64,000 nucleotides of DNA from Hemileia vastatrix (GCA_030280995.1 JASXTE010000016.1:16362501-16426500), one strand, 5' to 3'; positions 23,073-35,200 are shown, counted from the first letter of the stretch. Notes: generated from the sequence alone by a model not told the origin. A program made the numbers and translations.

Positions 23073-26000
23073 AATTTTTTTAAGAGTTTTTTAAGATCAG
23101 AGATTTCATTTTCTGGAATCCACTGGTCATATTCACTTAATTAATTTTTAAACCTTAATAGATACTCAACTCCCTTTTCTTTAGTAAGGTGTCTCCTTTT
23201 AAGTATCTTTTCAATTTCAGCCTTTTCAACTATTTCTTCAAGTTGCTGTTTATGTCTTCCTGATATTCTTGAAAATAGAGCAGTATAATTAGAATGGTAT
23301 GGTTTTATAAGAGAAATAGGAAATGATGGATGTTTTCTATCATATGGTGCTTATAGAATAACTTCAATACAATTGTTACCAACCATAGTTTTTACTAAAA
23401 ATAGTCCAATGAATGGATCCTTCAATTTAACATTACCATTTAAATTGAAATTTAGTGTAGAAATAAGGACTTCATCACCCTCTTTGAACATTTTTTCTTT
23501 ATGGGCTTTATCCCATCTTTTCTTCTCATACTCAAAAGCCTTATTTATACATTATTGAGCATTATTTCTGCATAATTCTTGCATTAGAAGAAAAGATTTT
23601 GTACCTAGATGAATATCCAATTTAGGTAATCTATTAAGAGCTTTGGCAGGGGTATTAGGTACATAACCCAACCATAACTCAAATGGCGTTTTTCCAGTGA
23701 CAGAATGTACTGTACTATTGTATGCAAATTCTAAACCTGGGATAAGGGTTACCCAATCATGTGTGAATTTGTCATTGTCTTTAAAGTCAAGACCAAAAGC
23801 ACAATATCTTCTTATCATATCTTCTAAAGTTTGTATCATTCTTTCTGCTATCCCATCAGTTTGTGGATGGTATGCTGTAGAAAGTTTTAATTGACACCCT
23901 GAAACATCCATAAGTGATGTCCAGAACTCAGAAGTAAATTTAGGATCTCTGTCTGAGACTATTGCTTTGGGGAAACCTGCTTTACTTAACATTTGTGTCC
24001 ACAATAAAAAAGCTAAGTCCTTTGCAGAAATCTCTTTGTGGGTAGGAATAAATTTACACATTTTTGTAAATCTATCTACAATTACGCAGCAGGAGTTTTA
24101 ACTCTTATGCCCAGCTATTAGAAAGCCTGTTACAAAGTCCATTTTAAATATTTCCCATGGAGCTTTTGGTTTCTCAAGTTGTTGTAATAAACCAGCTTAT
24201 TTGCCTGTTAATCTTTTAGATTTTTGACAAGAATCACATGTCTCAACATATTTTTGAACATCATCAGAAATTTTAATCCACCAAGCTGTATTTTTTACTC
24301 TGGTTAATGTTTTATGGAAGTCAAAATGACCTGTTAATATATCATCATGACATATACTTAACATTAAATCCTTCATTGAAGGGGGAAGTACAATTACATT
24401 GCTTAATTTCTTCTTGTAATATATAAAACCATCCTCAATGGAAAATTTTCCATTTTCTAATGCCTCTTTATACTTTTGTGGTAATGTTTTTATTAAAAGA
24501 CTCATTGAAGAATTAAATGGATCATTTATTACTGTAGGAAGATTAATTAAGTCAGTATCTGATGCATAATTATCAAGAATTTATTGCATATATTCATCCT
24601 CAAGATCTACAATACAAATTCCATATATGTTAAGAATCTCTGTTTCAGGAACATAAGCAGGATTATAATCATTATTTGGTAGAGGTACTCTAGATAACAG
24701 ATCTACATTAGAGTGTAATGTTCCTGCTCTATGTCTAACAGTCATCTGTCCTCTGTATTCTAGTACAGCTAATTTCCATCTGAACATATGTCTATTAAGA
24801 ACTTTCATGTTTACGAGTGACTTAACTGCACTACAGTCAGTTATAAACTGAAATTTTTGGTCTTCAAGGTAATAATGTAGCCTCTCAAGAGCACATACTA
24901 CTGCCAAAAATTCAAGTTGAGTAGCACAATATTTCAATTCACTACTTCTTAGAGTATGTGAAATATAGCAAATAACTACTTATGAAATATTCCCTTCAAT
25001 AAGTTGTTTTTGATGCAAAGCAGCACCCAAACCAATAAATCTTGCATCTTTATACAATACAAAAGGCAATTGGAAATCTGGTAATCCCAAGATAGTAGCC
25101 GTCATCAAAAATTCTTTCAACATATCGAAAGCTTGTTGTCTTTCATTATTCCAAATGAAAGCTTCTGATTTCTTTATCAGTGTGGTCAATGGTGCAGCAT
25201 ATAATTGGTAGTTCTTTATATATTGTCTATAATAACCACACATACCAAGAAAAGATCGTACATCCTTTACATTTTGAGGAATTCCAATATTCTTAATTGC
25301 AGCCACCTTATTTTGTTTTACACATACTTGTAAGCCAGATACAATATGACCAAGCACTTTTAAAGATTCAAACCCAAATTTACATTTTTTTAATGCAAGG
25401 GTCATTTTTATTTCATCCATTTTCTGAAAAACCTTCTTTAAATGGAATAAGTGTTCATCATATGTCTTAGAGAACACTATGATGTCATCAATTTATACCA
25501 TTAACCATCCCTCAATCATTTTATTATGGAATGTTATATCCATTAACTTCTGAAATACTGATGGAGAATTTTTTGGTCCAAATGGCATCCTGACATATTT
25601 ATAAATTCCCATGTGTGTTGTTATCAACAAAAAGTTCTGTGAAGTCTTTTCAACAAGAATTTGATGGTACTCTTTATTTCCATCTTAGCAACTTATATAC
25701 TTAGCACCTTTAAGGGTAGCATGTATAGAGGTAATCCTTGGCAAGGGATAAATATAATCTACTGTAAATGTATTTAATGCTTTATAATCACTGCACAGTC
25801 TTGCTTTATCTTGTTCATAAGAAATTAGCACTGGTGATATTACACAATATTTTGGTGTAGTTTCAACCTTTTCAAGAATGTTCATTTTAAATAATATCTT
25901 AATATTTTCCTCCATGTCTTTCCTCTTCATTGGTGAATCAGGGGATGGTTTCTTTTTAAGGCTAGCAGGAATATTATCCATATCACAGGTTAAACTAATT

Positions 26001-26733
26001 TTCATTTCATGATCTTTTACAAGGCCAAGTTCATTGGTTCCATGTGCAAAAGCCATTGGAAATGCTTTAATTAAGTCCAAAATATTTGTTTTCTCAGCTT
26101 CACTTATTTGAGGCCAAATGATGCTTTTGAAATTTTTGTTTCCAGAAGTTCCATTTCATTGGATTCTCTTCCTTTGCCAGGAATATTTATTACTGACTCA
26201 ATGTGTAAGACAATGTTGAAAGAATTTATATTAAATTTACTTTTACCATTCATTCCAATTGTATAATTACTATAAGCAGGGTCTAATTTAAAACCAAACT
26301 TAGTCAGAATGTCATTTCAAATGATAAAACAGTTACTACAATTAGTATTGTCCATTACTACCAAGTCACAAGTTACTCTAACATAACTATGTTGATGATT
26401 AAAGAAAACAGAAGCTTTGTATCTACCAATGGGGTGTTGTACTAATCCAAAACCTCTCCAATTTTTACTTTGAAGGGGTTCAAGCTTTGATTTATATTCA
26501 CTATCAATTTTATGTAATGTATTTGTTGAAACAAAAGAACCAGAAGCTCCTGTGTCCAATACTATATATACATTTTCTATAGAAATGATAGCTGGAACCG
26601 TGATAGGTGTCATTTTCAAGTTATCAGCTTGTATATCCTTAATGATTTCAGCATCTTCAAAATTCATTAAGGATTCATTTGAGTCCATACTTAATATTAG
26701 ATTTTCAAAGATGGAAAAATCATCTCCCAACAT
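23073..26733 (-). pseudogene. Pol of element C (PR-RT-RH-IN-chromodomain)
   Basis: Aspartic protease IVLDTGASGSFVS (about 26,580-26,530). RT at 26,080-25,480 includes ARLCSDYKALN and MPFGPKN, but the catalytic YIDD has a stop in place of Tyr (TAA at about 25,495) and an upstream stop follows AKYISC at 25,685. Connection domain (GMCGYYRQYIKNY), RNase H (24,937-24,581: EFLAVVCALE, TDCSAVKSL), integrase zinc finger (HDDILTGHF...CDSCQKS, 24,360-24,215) and core (SDRDPKFTSEFW, STAYHPQTDGIAERM, 24,061-23,552). The C-terminal part (23,550-23,073) contains DRKHPSFPISL and a chromodomain-like end (YLLRFKN-LSEYDQWIPENEI). It was probably fused to Gag in one frame, as in D2 and E. Confidence 0.85.
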
Positions 26734-26837
26734 ACAGACTTAATTTTCATCACTATATGAGATAATACTGTCATAATCACTTGAATCTTTACTTTTTTCT
26801 GTTTCATTTTCAGATTCATGCTGATTTTAAACAATAT

Positions 26838-28201
26838 TTATATTCTTCTCACATTTGTGACCTTTACCCAAGGCATATTACACTTATAAAAAGTATTAGT
26901 TTCATACTTTTTAGGTACTACAGGTGCAGTAGGTTTTTTCTGCTTCTCCTGAAGTGTTTTTGAAATCTGATTTTTCACAGGTTCATTATTTTGTTTATAA
27001 GTGGTGTAACTTTCTTCATACGTATGGTTTAATAATATTTCATTACAAATACTAATAAATTCAGAGTATTCATTAACCATTATTGTTCTAGCTACAACAA
27101 TGTCTCTGAAAGATATAGGTAATTTATATATTATATTATCTTTCCATAAGTTAAAATCCATGTTTGGCTCAATGGCTTTTAATATTTTGTTTAAATTCAT
27201 TAAAAATACCATAGTTTTGTCACCGTTCAACGGATTATACCTAGTTTTCTCATATAAACTTTGCTGAGTAAGTCTGAATTTAGAATCTCCAAATTGTTTT
27301 TCAATTATTTGCTTCCATTCAGCCCAAGAGTAATCTTTACCCTCACTTAACACAGCTTCAAACCATAATAAAGAAACATCCTTAAATAAAGAGATAATTT
27401 TGATTTTATTTCTTCATCTGGTAGCTTATATGAGAATTTTAAGTTATCAATTCTTTGAATAAAATGCTGCCAATCAGAGCTGGCTTCCCCATCATAAGTT
27501 GGGTACTGATAAATCTTTGGAAAGTTCTTCTGATTGGAATTACTCTCAATAATCTTAGGTAAATTAAATAACTCATTCAATCTGGATAAATGGTCTTGTA
27601 TTTCCTCTTTCACAGATTTGTGACTTACATTTGTTTTTTCAGACTTGACACTACCACCAGGTGGGTTTACTTGTGGTGATATGGGAAATAATTGAGATTC
27701 ATTTTTGCCAATGAAAGTATTATTATTATAATGTGTATACTTATGATTATCATGATTCATTAGTAGATTTACAGTTTCAATCTCAACTTTAGTTAATCTT
27801 TGTAATAGATCAGATACACTCTGATTTGTTTGTGCAAAAGATAACTTAGTTCTGGATTCAGATTTTAATAAATGTGCTTCATACAATTTTTCTAACTCAC
27901 AGAATTTTTTTGAAAGTTCACTATATTTATTACTTAAAGAATCATATTTAAGAGTTAGAGCCAAGTGTTAATTCTCTAATTCTTTATTTCTTGTTTCCAG
28001 TTGAGAAATGTTCAATTTCAAGGACGAAATTGTATCACTTTTGAGCTTAACTTTCTGTTCCTCACAGTCAGTCATTCTATTCCATAATGCTGAAAAAATT
28101 CTATGCACATTTAGATTATTATTAAAATACTTCATGTCTTCCTTCTCAATGTTTTCAATGTTTTGTGAACTTCTCATCTCACTAGTAAGTGGTGACAACA
28201 A
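26838..28201 (-). pseudogene. Gag of element C, N-terminally truncated
   Basis: Coiled-coil-rich N-terminal part (28,201-27,700; repeated Leu/Lys/Glu heptads), then the Gag core PTYDGEASSDWQHFIQRID (about 27,500) through NEILLNHTYEESY, then a degenerate zinc knuckle FYKCNMPW. A frameshift at about 27,350 splits it. The serine-rich first part of Gag seen in D1, D2 and E is absent, because LTR-like sequence abuts at about 28,205. Confidence 0.75.
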
Positions 28202-28961
28202 AGCTCTTGTATATACTTATTGTTATTTTAATATTATTTTTTATTTCAATATTAAATTGTATTTTTAATATTAATATTTATCTCTCTTAACCTCTCATTA
28301 GGGGGTATCAATGTTCAGGGATCCACAATTAATTTAATTGCGGAAAATAATCTGCATACCCCAATTATCTTCCGCAATTATTTTTGCTAATAATTGGGTT
28401 ATTAGACACTTTATGTGTCCATGTTCACCTCTTATCCGACATTTTTTTACTCAATTTTTCATAACCACATCTTGGACAACCCTCTGTCATAACCACATGT
28501 TGCACAACTTTCTGCCATAACCACATCTTGGACTACTCTCTGGATATGCCTCATGGATGTGATGAGTTTGGGATCAAGAATTAGGAATGGAAATTGGGGT
28601 ATAAGAGGCGGGATAATGCATTATCCTGGATTCCTTATACACTAGACCCGGGGCTAGTGGATAAGAATCTTCTGAAATTAATAATGTCTGATCCCGGGAA
28701 AAAAAATTTCTGATCCCTAATTGCAGATTCCTGAAAATTGATACTTCCTATTGAGCACGGTGTTAGGAAATAAAATTATAAGGGACATTTAATATTAATT
28801 TTAATTATTTACTAATTTTACTGTTTTTTGTAACTTATTACAAGTAAATTTAGAGTAAATACATTTTAATTAATAATAATGTATGAGAATTAAAAAGGCA
28901 TGGCTTCATCCCAGTTAATAATTAATTATTTTACTGGGTAAGTCTAGAAGCCTGGCTGACT
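28202..28961 (-). mobile_element. 5' LTR fragment of element C, split by the MITE
   Basis: The minus strand starts GTCAGCCAGGCTTCTAGACT at 28,961, followed by CTGGGATGAAGCCATGCC. This is the D-type LTR opening seen at 41,953, 45,135 and 52,865. After the MITE, LTR-like A/T sequence continues to about 28,205 and then joins Gag, so the TATA region and leader are deleted. Confidence 0.65.
28301..28748. mobile_element. 448-bp MITE with ~30-bp TIRs and TA target duplication
   Basis: The left end GGGGGTATCAATGTTCAGGG and right end (reverse complement GGAAGTATCAATTTTCAGGA) match at about 25 of 30 positions. Each is flanked by TA (28,299-28,300 and 28,749-28,750), the Tc1/mariner-type duplication. 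It has no coding capacity. Inside are three ~29-bp direct repeats (CCATAACCACATCTTGGAC, 28,458-28,545) and subterminal AATTGCGGAA palindromic sequence. It is inserted in the 5' LTR of C: the LTR sequence AACACCGTGCTCA (compare D1 at 42,152) is interrupted. Confidence 0.8.
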
Positions 28962-29169
28962 CTTTTGATGTATCTACCACCTACCTTCACAGACCAATAA
29001 AAGAGGAAATATATATCAAAGATTCACCTGGCTTTGAGATCAACAAGAGAAAAACCCTATTTTTTTAAGATTTTCCCTAAAGAAATTTTCAGGGAACATA
29101 TTTATGGTGCAAGAACCTCTCAAAGAAACTACCCAATCTTGGCCATGAAGACTTCAAATATGATGCAAG

Positions 29170-30110
29170 TTTCTATTACATGAGAGAAATGGATATCAAC
29201 ACAAATATATGAATTCATGTGGATGAAAGCCTTGCAAATGAAAATGACATTAAACATCTTTAATTATTTCAAAATATGCTTAAAAAAACTCATAATTGAA
29301 TTGAAAATGTCCCTGGAATCCATTGTTTTCCTTTCTATTAAAAGAAAACAACACAATTTTAAACTCAATCAGACAACCCTGATAAAAAGATTACTTGAAA
29401 ATTTTTGTCTGGATTATGATTTGAAAGAAAACCCTCTTCTCCACTCTTTTTTCTTGAAATTTACACCTGATGGATATGTACCAATTAATACAGCCAACTG
29501 ACCATCAGAAATAGGGTCTTTAAGCTATGTTTCTAATGGTAAAAGGCCTTATATATAATTTAGTATAAATTTCCTTGGTAGGTTCTTGAAATTCCCTAAA
29601 AAAGATCATTGGGCTTGAATCTGACATCTGTTTGTATATCTCAAAAACACAAGGTATCTGACACTAAACCTATACCCATCAAAGGATGAGATGCTAAATA
29701 AATCTTTGAGATGTTACAGAAACTCAGACTGGGGTAAAGAAAACTCAAAATATACTGGAGGAAGAATCATCATGCTAAATGACTTCCTGATAAGATGTTC
29801 ATCCCAATGCCTCTCTTCTTTTGTGACAGAAAAATGCAATGCATAACTATGGCTCTTAAATCAGCAATGAATATGGGCATTTGGATTAGAAACATATTTC
29901 AAGATATCATCAGCTTCCAAGGAGCAGTAAATCTTTATTACAATAATGAGGCATGAAAAAAGTCAGATCTGAATGAATCATCAAATAAAAAAACTCAAAA
30001 TATTGAACATTATTACTATTTTGTGAATGAACAGCTTTACAAATGGGTACTATAAAATAAACAGTTAGCAGACATAATGACAAAACCTATTATCCTGTTG
30101 TCTAGAAGAA
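29170..30110 (+). pseudogene. Ty1/copia RT-RNase H fragment, decayed
   Basis: Translating the plus strand with several stops gives the copia signature series: an LNQTTLIKRLLENF stretch (29,350), IGSLSYVSNGKRPYI (29,510), a NSDWGKENSKYTGG RNase H segment (29,725), and KQLADIMTKP (30,057). Each corresponds to a conserved step of copia RT and RNase H. The longest open part is 29,217-29,501. No gag, integrase or LTRs of this element are seen. A purine-rich stretch (30,104-30,165) follows, then element F. Confidence 0.7.
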
Positions 30111-30236
30111 GGAAAAGAAGAAGAGAAAGAAATATAAGAATAAAGGGAAGAAAAGATAAGTGAGGTATAAGTGGAAAGGATGACAAAAACAGTAACAACA
30201 ATAGACTACTGGGAAATTTTACGGGACTGTAGTAAG

Positions 30237-31011
30237 TGTCACGCGCCACGTGACACTTGAGGCGAAATTAACTCAATAAATCAATAATATCAAGTCCTAA
30301 ATCTATACTCGAAGCGCAGAAAGCAATTCTCCATAGCAACTGCAATTTTCCTTTGTGTACTTACTATTTAACTGCGCTAGCCTAAACTCTAAATCTAAAT
30401 TAGTCAATCTCCCAATAGGGTACCTTAGTCCTTTTCAATAAGCGACGCACAGCGCTAGGATCAACGAAATAGTATAGTAGTAGTTTTTTCATTAAAGTTT
30501 TGTTAATTAATTAAAAGGGGTAAATTGAGCATGGACGGATATTTAGTGGAGAGGGTCTAAGTGTATGTTAGTAATGGTCAATGGAATGGGAATGCTGCGA
30601 TGGAAGGGAGGTCAATGTGAGGAGGAACAAAGGATATAAAAGGAGTTGGGTATTTTGGTTCGATATTCCTTAGAATTAAATTATAAATATCGTATTTACA
30701 TTAATAGTGGTAAATCCTTAAAAGTTAAATCATTGTTATTGTATCTTTCTTTTACTTTCTCAATATTCATTTCTAAATCCTAAATCTTTGATTATTGAGT
30801 TTCCAACCCTTCGTGAGATTTTAAGAATTATTATTACCTTGGAACTAGTTTATAATTCTTCTCGAACGAACCTTGAACCTATAGCTATTACTTCGAGTAA
30901 CCTTCGAATCATTTCCTCGAATCATTCCTCTGTGCTTCAAAGAAGTTTCTAAAATCCCTCATCTCACTTGCAGGAACATCCTCGACCTTGTGCGTAGGTC
31001 GTCCGGTGACA
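30237..31011 (+). mobile_element. 5' LTR of element F
   Basis: Starts TGTCACGCGCCACGTGACA (itself an inverted repeat) and ends GTCCGGTGACA, so the termini form TGTCAC...GTGACA. It carries a TATA box (TATAAAA at 30,635-30,641) and, about 30 bp downstream, the sequence that pairs with the primer binding region. It aligns over its whole length with 37,951-38,725. Confidence 0.92.
30635..30641 (+). promoter_or_regulatory. TATA box of the F LTR promoter
   Basis: TATAAAA lies 30-40 bp upstream of the 30,672 segment that must be at the RNA 5' end for self-priming. The 3' LTR copy carries TTTAAAA instead (38,348-38,354). Confidence 0.6.
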
Positions 31012-31012
31012 G

Positions 31013-31026
31013 TATAATTTAATTCT
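31013..31026 (+). other. self-priming primer binding site of element F
   Basis: TATAATTTAATTCT, one base after the LTR end, is a perfect 14-base reverse complement of AGAATTAAATTATA at 30,672-30,685 in the LTR. The latter sits about 30 bp after the TATA box, at the expected 5' end of the transcript. No tRNA-type TGG site follows the LTR. This is the Tf1/sushi arrangement in which the RNA 5' end folds back and is cleaved to prime minus-strand synthesis. Confidence 0.75.
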
Positions 31027-31082
31027 CCGTAGTTCTCATTCTTTACACTACTACGTCTTTTTAGGTGCTTCTAAAATTTTAA

Positions 31083-32270
31083 ATGGCACCTGTTCAACGC
31101 ACTCCTCCTACGGGCGCTACTACTAGAGCTCGCGCTAGAGGCAGGCCAACAGCCACAAGGTCTGTTTCTCGCACTCACTCTTTGGAACCACTCGACCTTA
31201 GGGAACGGCAACATTCAGTTCAATCTGTAGAAGACATTCCACAAGATTTTGAGGATTCTAGTGATGAAGAAGAAGGGGAGGATACAATGCATGAGGCACC
31301 ATCCGCCCCTGCCAATCACCCTTCTGGCCAATCCTCAGAACCGGGACCATCTAACTCTCTGGAAGATTTCATGAGACTTTTTATGAAAACCCTTTCAAAT
31401 CCAACTTCTTCAGAGGGATCTAAGTTCAAAACTCCTTCTATGAAATCTCCTGACAAATTTGACGGAGATCACCCCGACAGATTGCGACCCTTCTTGGAAA
31501 CCTGCAAGCTACTGTTCCATAATGACCCTCGAACCTTTAACAGCGACCGATCAAAGGTTGTTTACGCTTCTTCATTCCTAGCCGGGAAAGAAGCAAGATG
31601 GTTCGAACCTTATCTACTCATGCTTTCTTCGACAGAAACCCACTTACTTATCAATAATTGGGAAAAGTTTGAAGACCAACTTTTTACGTTGTTTGGGGAC
31701 CCTAATGAAACGGACAACGCAGAAATTGAACTTGATTTTCTTTGCATGAGTGATAATGGTAAAGCCTCTGAATATATCTCAAACTTCAGAGCACTTCAAA
31801 CTCGAGTAGGTTGGAATGATGCTGCCCTTAAGTATCATTTCAGGAAAGGACTTCCTTCGAGGATTCTGGATCAATTAAATCTTCACGGTCAGAAGATGAC
31901 TACTTTAACGGATTTAATGGATCGAACCCTCGAACTTGATGGCGTTTATCAAGGACGACTTCAACATTGTCGATATGCCAACAAATCTCAAGGCCTAAAT
32001 TTTAAATCGGGACCTTCTTCACACCCACGACCAAATCAATCCTCCTTGACTCAATCCAAACCCAATAAGGGAAAGGATAAACCTCGACCAAAAGGCTCGA
32101 CCCCAGGCGATATCAGCAAAGTACTGGATCCTAAAGGGGAACTTAAAGAAGCTGAGAGGAAGAGAAGAGCAGATAATGGGTTATGTATGTATTGTGGGGG
32201 TAAGCACAAGTTGGAAGACTGTGTAAAGTTGAATGAAAGAGAAGGTACTAGTTCGAAGTCAAAAAACTAG
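31083..32270 (+). CDS. Gag of element F
   Basis: Intact 395-residue Gag from the ATG at 31,083 to the TAG at 32,268-32,270. Basic N-terminus (RARARGRPT), acidic stretch (residues 55-70), then the capsid region (KSPDKFDGDHPDRLRPFLETC, FGDPNETDNAE, LRQ-like fold to ELDGVYQGR), a basic linker, and a zinc knuckle CMYCGGKHKLEDC. The knuckle is C-x2-C-x3-H-x4-C, one residue shorter than the canonical CCHC spacing. The protein packages element RNA into particles in the cytoplasm. The frame overlaps Pol by about 19 nt at its end. Confidence 0.88.
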   Translation: MAPVQRTPPTGATTRARARGRPTATRSVSRTHSLEPLDLRERQHSVQSVEDIPQDFEDSSDEEEGEDTMHEAPSAPANHPSGQSSEPGPSNSLEDFMRLFMKTLSNPTSSEGSKFKTPSMKSPDKFDGDHPDRLRPFLETCKLLFHNDPRTFNSDRSKVVYASSFLAGKEARWFEPYLLMLSSTETHLLINNWEKFEDQLFTLFGDPNETDNAEIELDFLCMSDNGKASEYISNFRALQTRVGWNDAALKYHFRKGLPSRILDQLNLHGQKMTTLTDLMDRTLELDGVYQGRLQHCRYANKSQGLNFKSGPSSHPRPNQSSLTQSKPNKGKDKPRPKGSTPGDISKVLDPKGELKEAERKRRADNGLCMYCGGKHKLEDCVKLNEREGTSSKSKN

Positions 32271-35200
32271 TAGATAGTTTACTTGTGTGCAAAGCAAACT
32301 ATCTTATCTCTCCCAGTGCACAGAACCTCCATGTCTTAAGGACTGGAGTTGCCTTAAACCGCTTGAGATTCATTCTTTTTAAGGAGGATATCCCCTTGAG
32401 TTGTCTTATAGACTCTGGAGCTTCAATTTCTTTTGTTAGTTTATCTTTTTCCGAGAAGCTTCAACTAACATTTACAGATATCGATTGAACTCCCATCTAT
32501 TTGGTCGAATCAGAGGAACCCAAATATTGGGTAAGTAAGAAAGTTTTATGGGTTTTCAACTTTCCGAATTTTCCCCCCTTCGAGTGGGAATTATCAGTCT
32601 TGGACGCCCCAAGGATGAACAATACCATTCTTGGCCATGACTTTTTAACGCATTGGAATCCCGAAATTGATTGGACTAGGGGATTGATCACCCCACGATC
32701 TAAATATATTTCTGATTCTTCAATGCAGGTCAATAGGGAGTTAAACAACCCGCCTGACAACGTCCTGCTAGAGGACAAATCTCTGCCAGATGACTTGCAA
32801 GCATCTGTACCTTCTTTAAATGAGCAATTGGCTAACCCTTCTAGCTCAATGACTTCACTCGAAGAGGATTTAAATTGCCTCAAAGTAATTGAATTATGCT
32901 CTCTCAATACAGGTATCACCTCGACAGATTCTCTCGAAGATGAAGAGGACGACCAAATAAACGTTGAAGCCATCAAATCAACTCTACCGGAAATCTACCA
33001 CAATTTCCTTGATGTTTTCTCAATCCGCAAGGCCAATAAGTTACCACCTCATCGACCCTACGACCATCAAATAGAGTTAATAGGCCCAGAACCTCCGGCA
33101 GGTCCTGTCTATTCTTTATCGAAGGACGAATCTCAAGTTCTTTGAGACTACATTGCAGAGAATGTAGCCAAAGGTTTCATCAGAGCCAGTAAATCTCCAA
33201 CCGGCTCTCCTGTCCTCTTTGTAAAAAAGAAGGACGGTAGTCTTATGTTGTGTGTTGACTATAGAAAGCTCAACACAGTCACAAAGAAGAATGCATATCC
33301 TGTTCCTCCTATGTCATTACTTCTTACCCTTTTCAATGGTGATAATTTCTTTTCTAAAATTGATCTTAGAGGCGCTTACAATCTTATTCGCATTGCGGAA
33401 GGTCATGAACCACTGACTGCAATGCGCACTAGATTTGGTAGTTTTGAATATTTAGTTATGCCTTTTGGATTATGTAATGCACCTTCAACTTTTCAAACTT
33501 TTGTTAATGATATCTTTCAGGATGTTGTTGAACAATTTGTAGTCATCTATTTAGATGATATTTTAATATTCTCGAAAACACTGGATGAACATATTCATCA
33601 TGTTCGACAGGTCCTAAATCGTCTTCGAGATCATGGTCTCTACGCCAAGCATAATAAATGCGAATTCCACCTCAAATCAATTGATTTTTTGGGTTTTACG
33701 TTGTCCACTGACGGTTTAGTCATGGATGATAAAAAAATCCATAAAATCCTGGAATGGCCTGAGCCCAAAAACATTAAATCACTCCAAGGATTTTTGGGTT
33801 TTGCAAACTTCTATAGAAGATTTATTAAAGATTACTCTAAAACTATTTCCAATCTTACTTCTCTTCTTAGAAAAGATATTCCTTTTGTTTTTACTTCTAC
33901 AGCACGAAAGGAATTCAAAGCACTAAAAACGGCGTTCACCACAGCCCCAATTCTTCGACATTTTGATCCTTCGGCCTCGACAATAGTTGAGACAGATGCG
34001 AGCGATTATGCTATTGCAGGGGTCATCTCCCAATTAAATCCTGAAACAAATTTGTTTCATCCTGTTGCTTTTGAGTCACGCAAACTCATAGCCGCAGAAT
34101 TAAATTATGAAATTCATGACAAAGAGCTTTTAGCTATTATCCATTGTCTTAAAAAATGGCGTTCTTTTCTTCTCAGCCTAGATAGTCCTTTTCAAATTTT
34201 AACAGATCATAATTCTTTGAAATACTTCATGTCTTCTAAAGTGTTAACCAGGTGTCAAGCCAGGTGGGCTGAATTTTTGTCTGAATTTTCTTTCTCTATT
34301 TCCTATCGCCCAGGAAAAAACTGCATTGTCCCAGATATCTTGTCACGTCGGGATGACGTTTACCCACAGCGGGGGGACGCATTTGCTGACAAGAACCCAG
34401 CAAATGTGAAATCAATCTTCAACGAATCAATGTTAACGACTCATCAACTTAATTTGATGACAATTCAATCTTTTCGAAATCCACTATCCAACATCGTCGA
34501 AGCTCAGTCGAAGGACGATTATTGTTTAGGGTTAAAAGACAAAATACTCTCGAAGCAAGGGGCCAAAAGATTTAGTATTGAATCAGGTCTATTAGTCTTC
34601 GAAGGTAGAGTAGTCATACCCGACAACAATGAGATAAAATTATGGATTTTCAACAGTTGACATGATTCTCCGTTAGCTGGTCATTTTGGGGTTGATAAAA
34701 CCTACCAGTTAATAGCAAGGGATTTCTTCTGGCCAGGTATGACCAAGGAAATCAAGGCCTATATAAAAGCTTGTTACCAATGTAATAGGAATAAGGCTCC
34801 CCGTCACCGGAAGCATGGGTTGCTTCAACCACTTCCTATTCCCTCTAAACCTTGGGAATCTTTATCGATGGATTTCATTTCTCAACTTCCTATTTCTAAT
34901 GATTTTGATGCTATATTAGTAATAGTAGATAGATTTTCAAAAATGTCTATTTTTATTAAAACCACTACTACTGCTACAGCAGAAGATTTGTCAAAATTGT
35001 TTCTAGAATATGTATTTTCTAAACACGGCTTACCAAATGATATTATTTCAGATAGAGGCTCATTGTTTGTATCCACATTCTGGACCCAACTGTTTTGACA
35101 ACTCAATATCACGAGGAATCTCTCCACGGCCTATCACCCTGAAACTGATGGTCAAACAGAAAGAGTTAACCAAATCCTCGAACAATATCTTCGAATGTAT

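Larger units (their letters stand above)
21776..28961 (-). mobile_element. family-2 chromodomain gypsy element C
   Basis: Minus-strand relative of D1, D2 and E. From its 5' end it has an LTR fragment starting at 28,961 and carrying a nested MITE, then Gag (28,201-26,838), then protease-RT-RNase H-integrase-chromodomain (26,733-23,073). A polypurine tract and the 3' LTR starting at 22,945 follow. The leader, the start of Gag and most of the 5' LTR are missing, because LTR sequence runs straight into mid-Gag near 28,205. Scattered stops show that it is dead. Confidence 0.8.

Noticed and set aside
30037..30249. 70-codon minus-strand frame rich in Leu and Phe
   Set aside because: Reverse strand of a purine-rich tract after the copia fragment; it crosses the F target site and LTR start.
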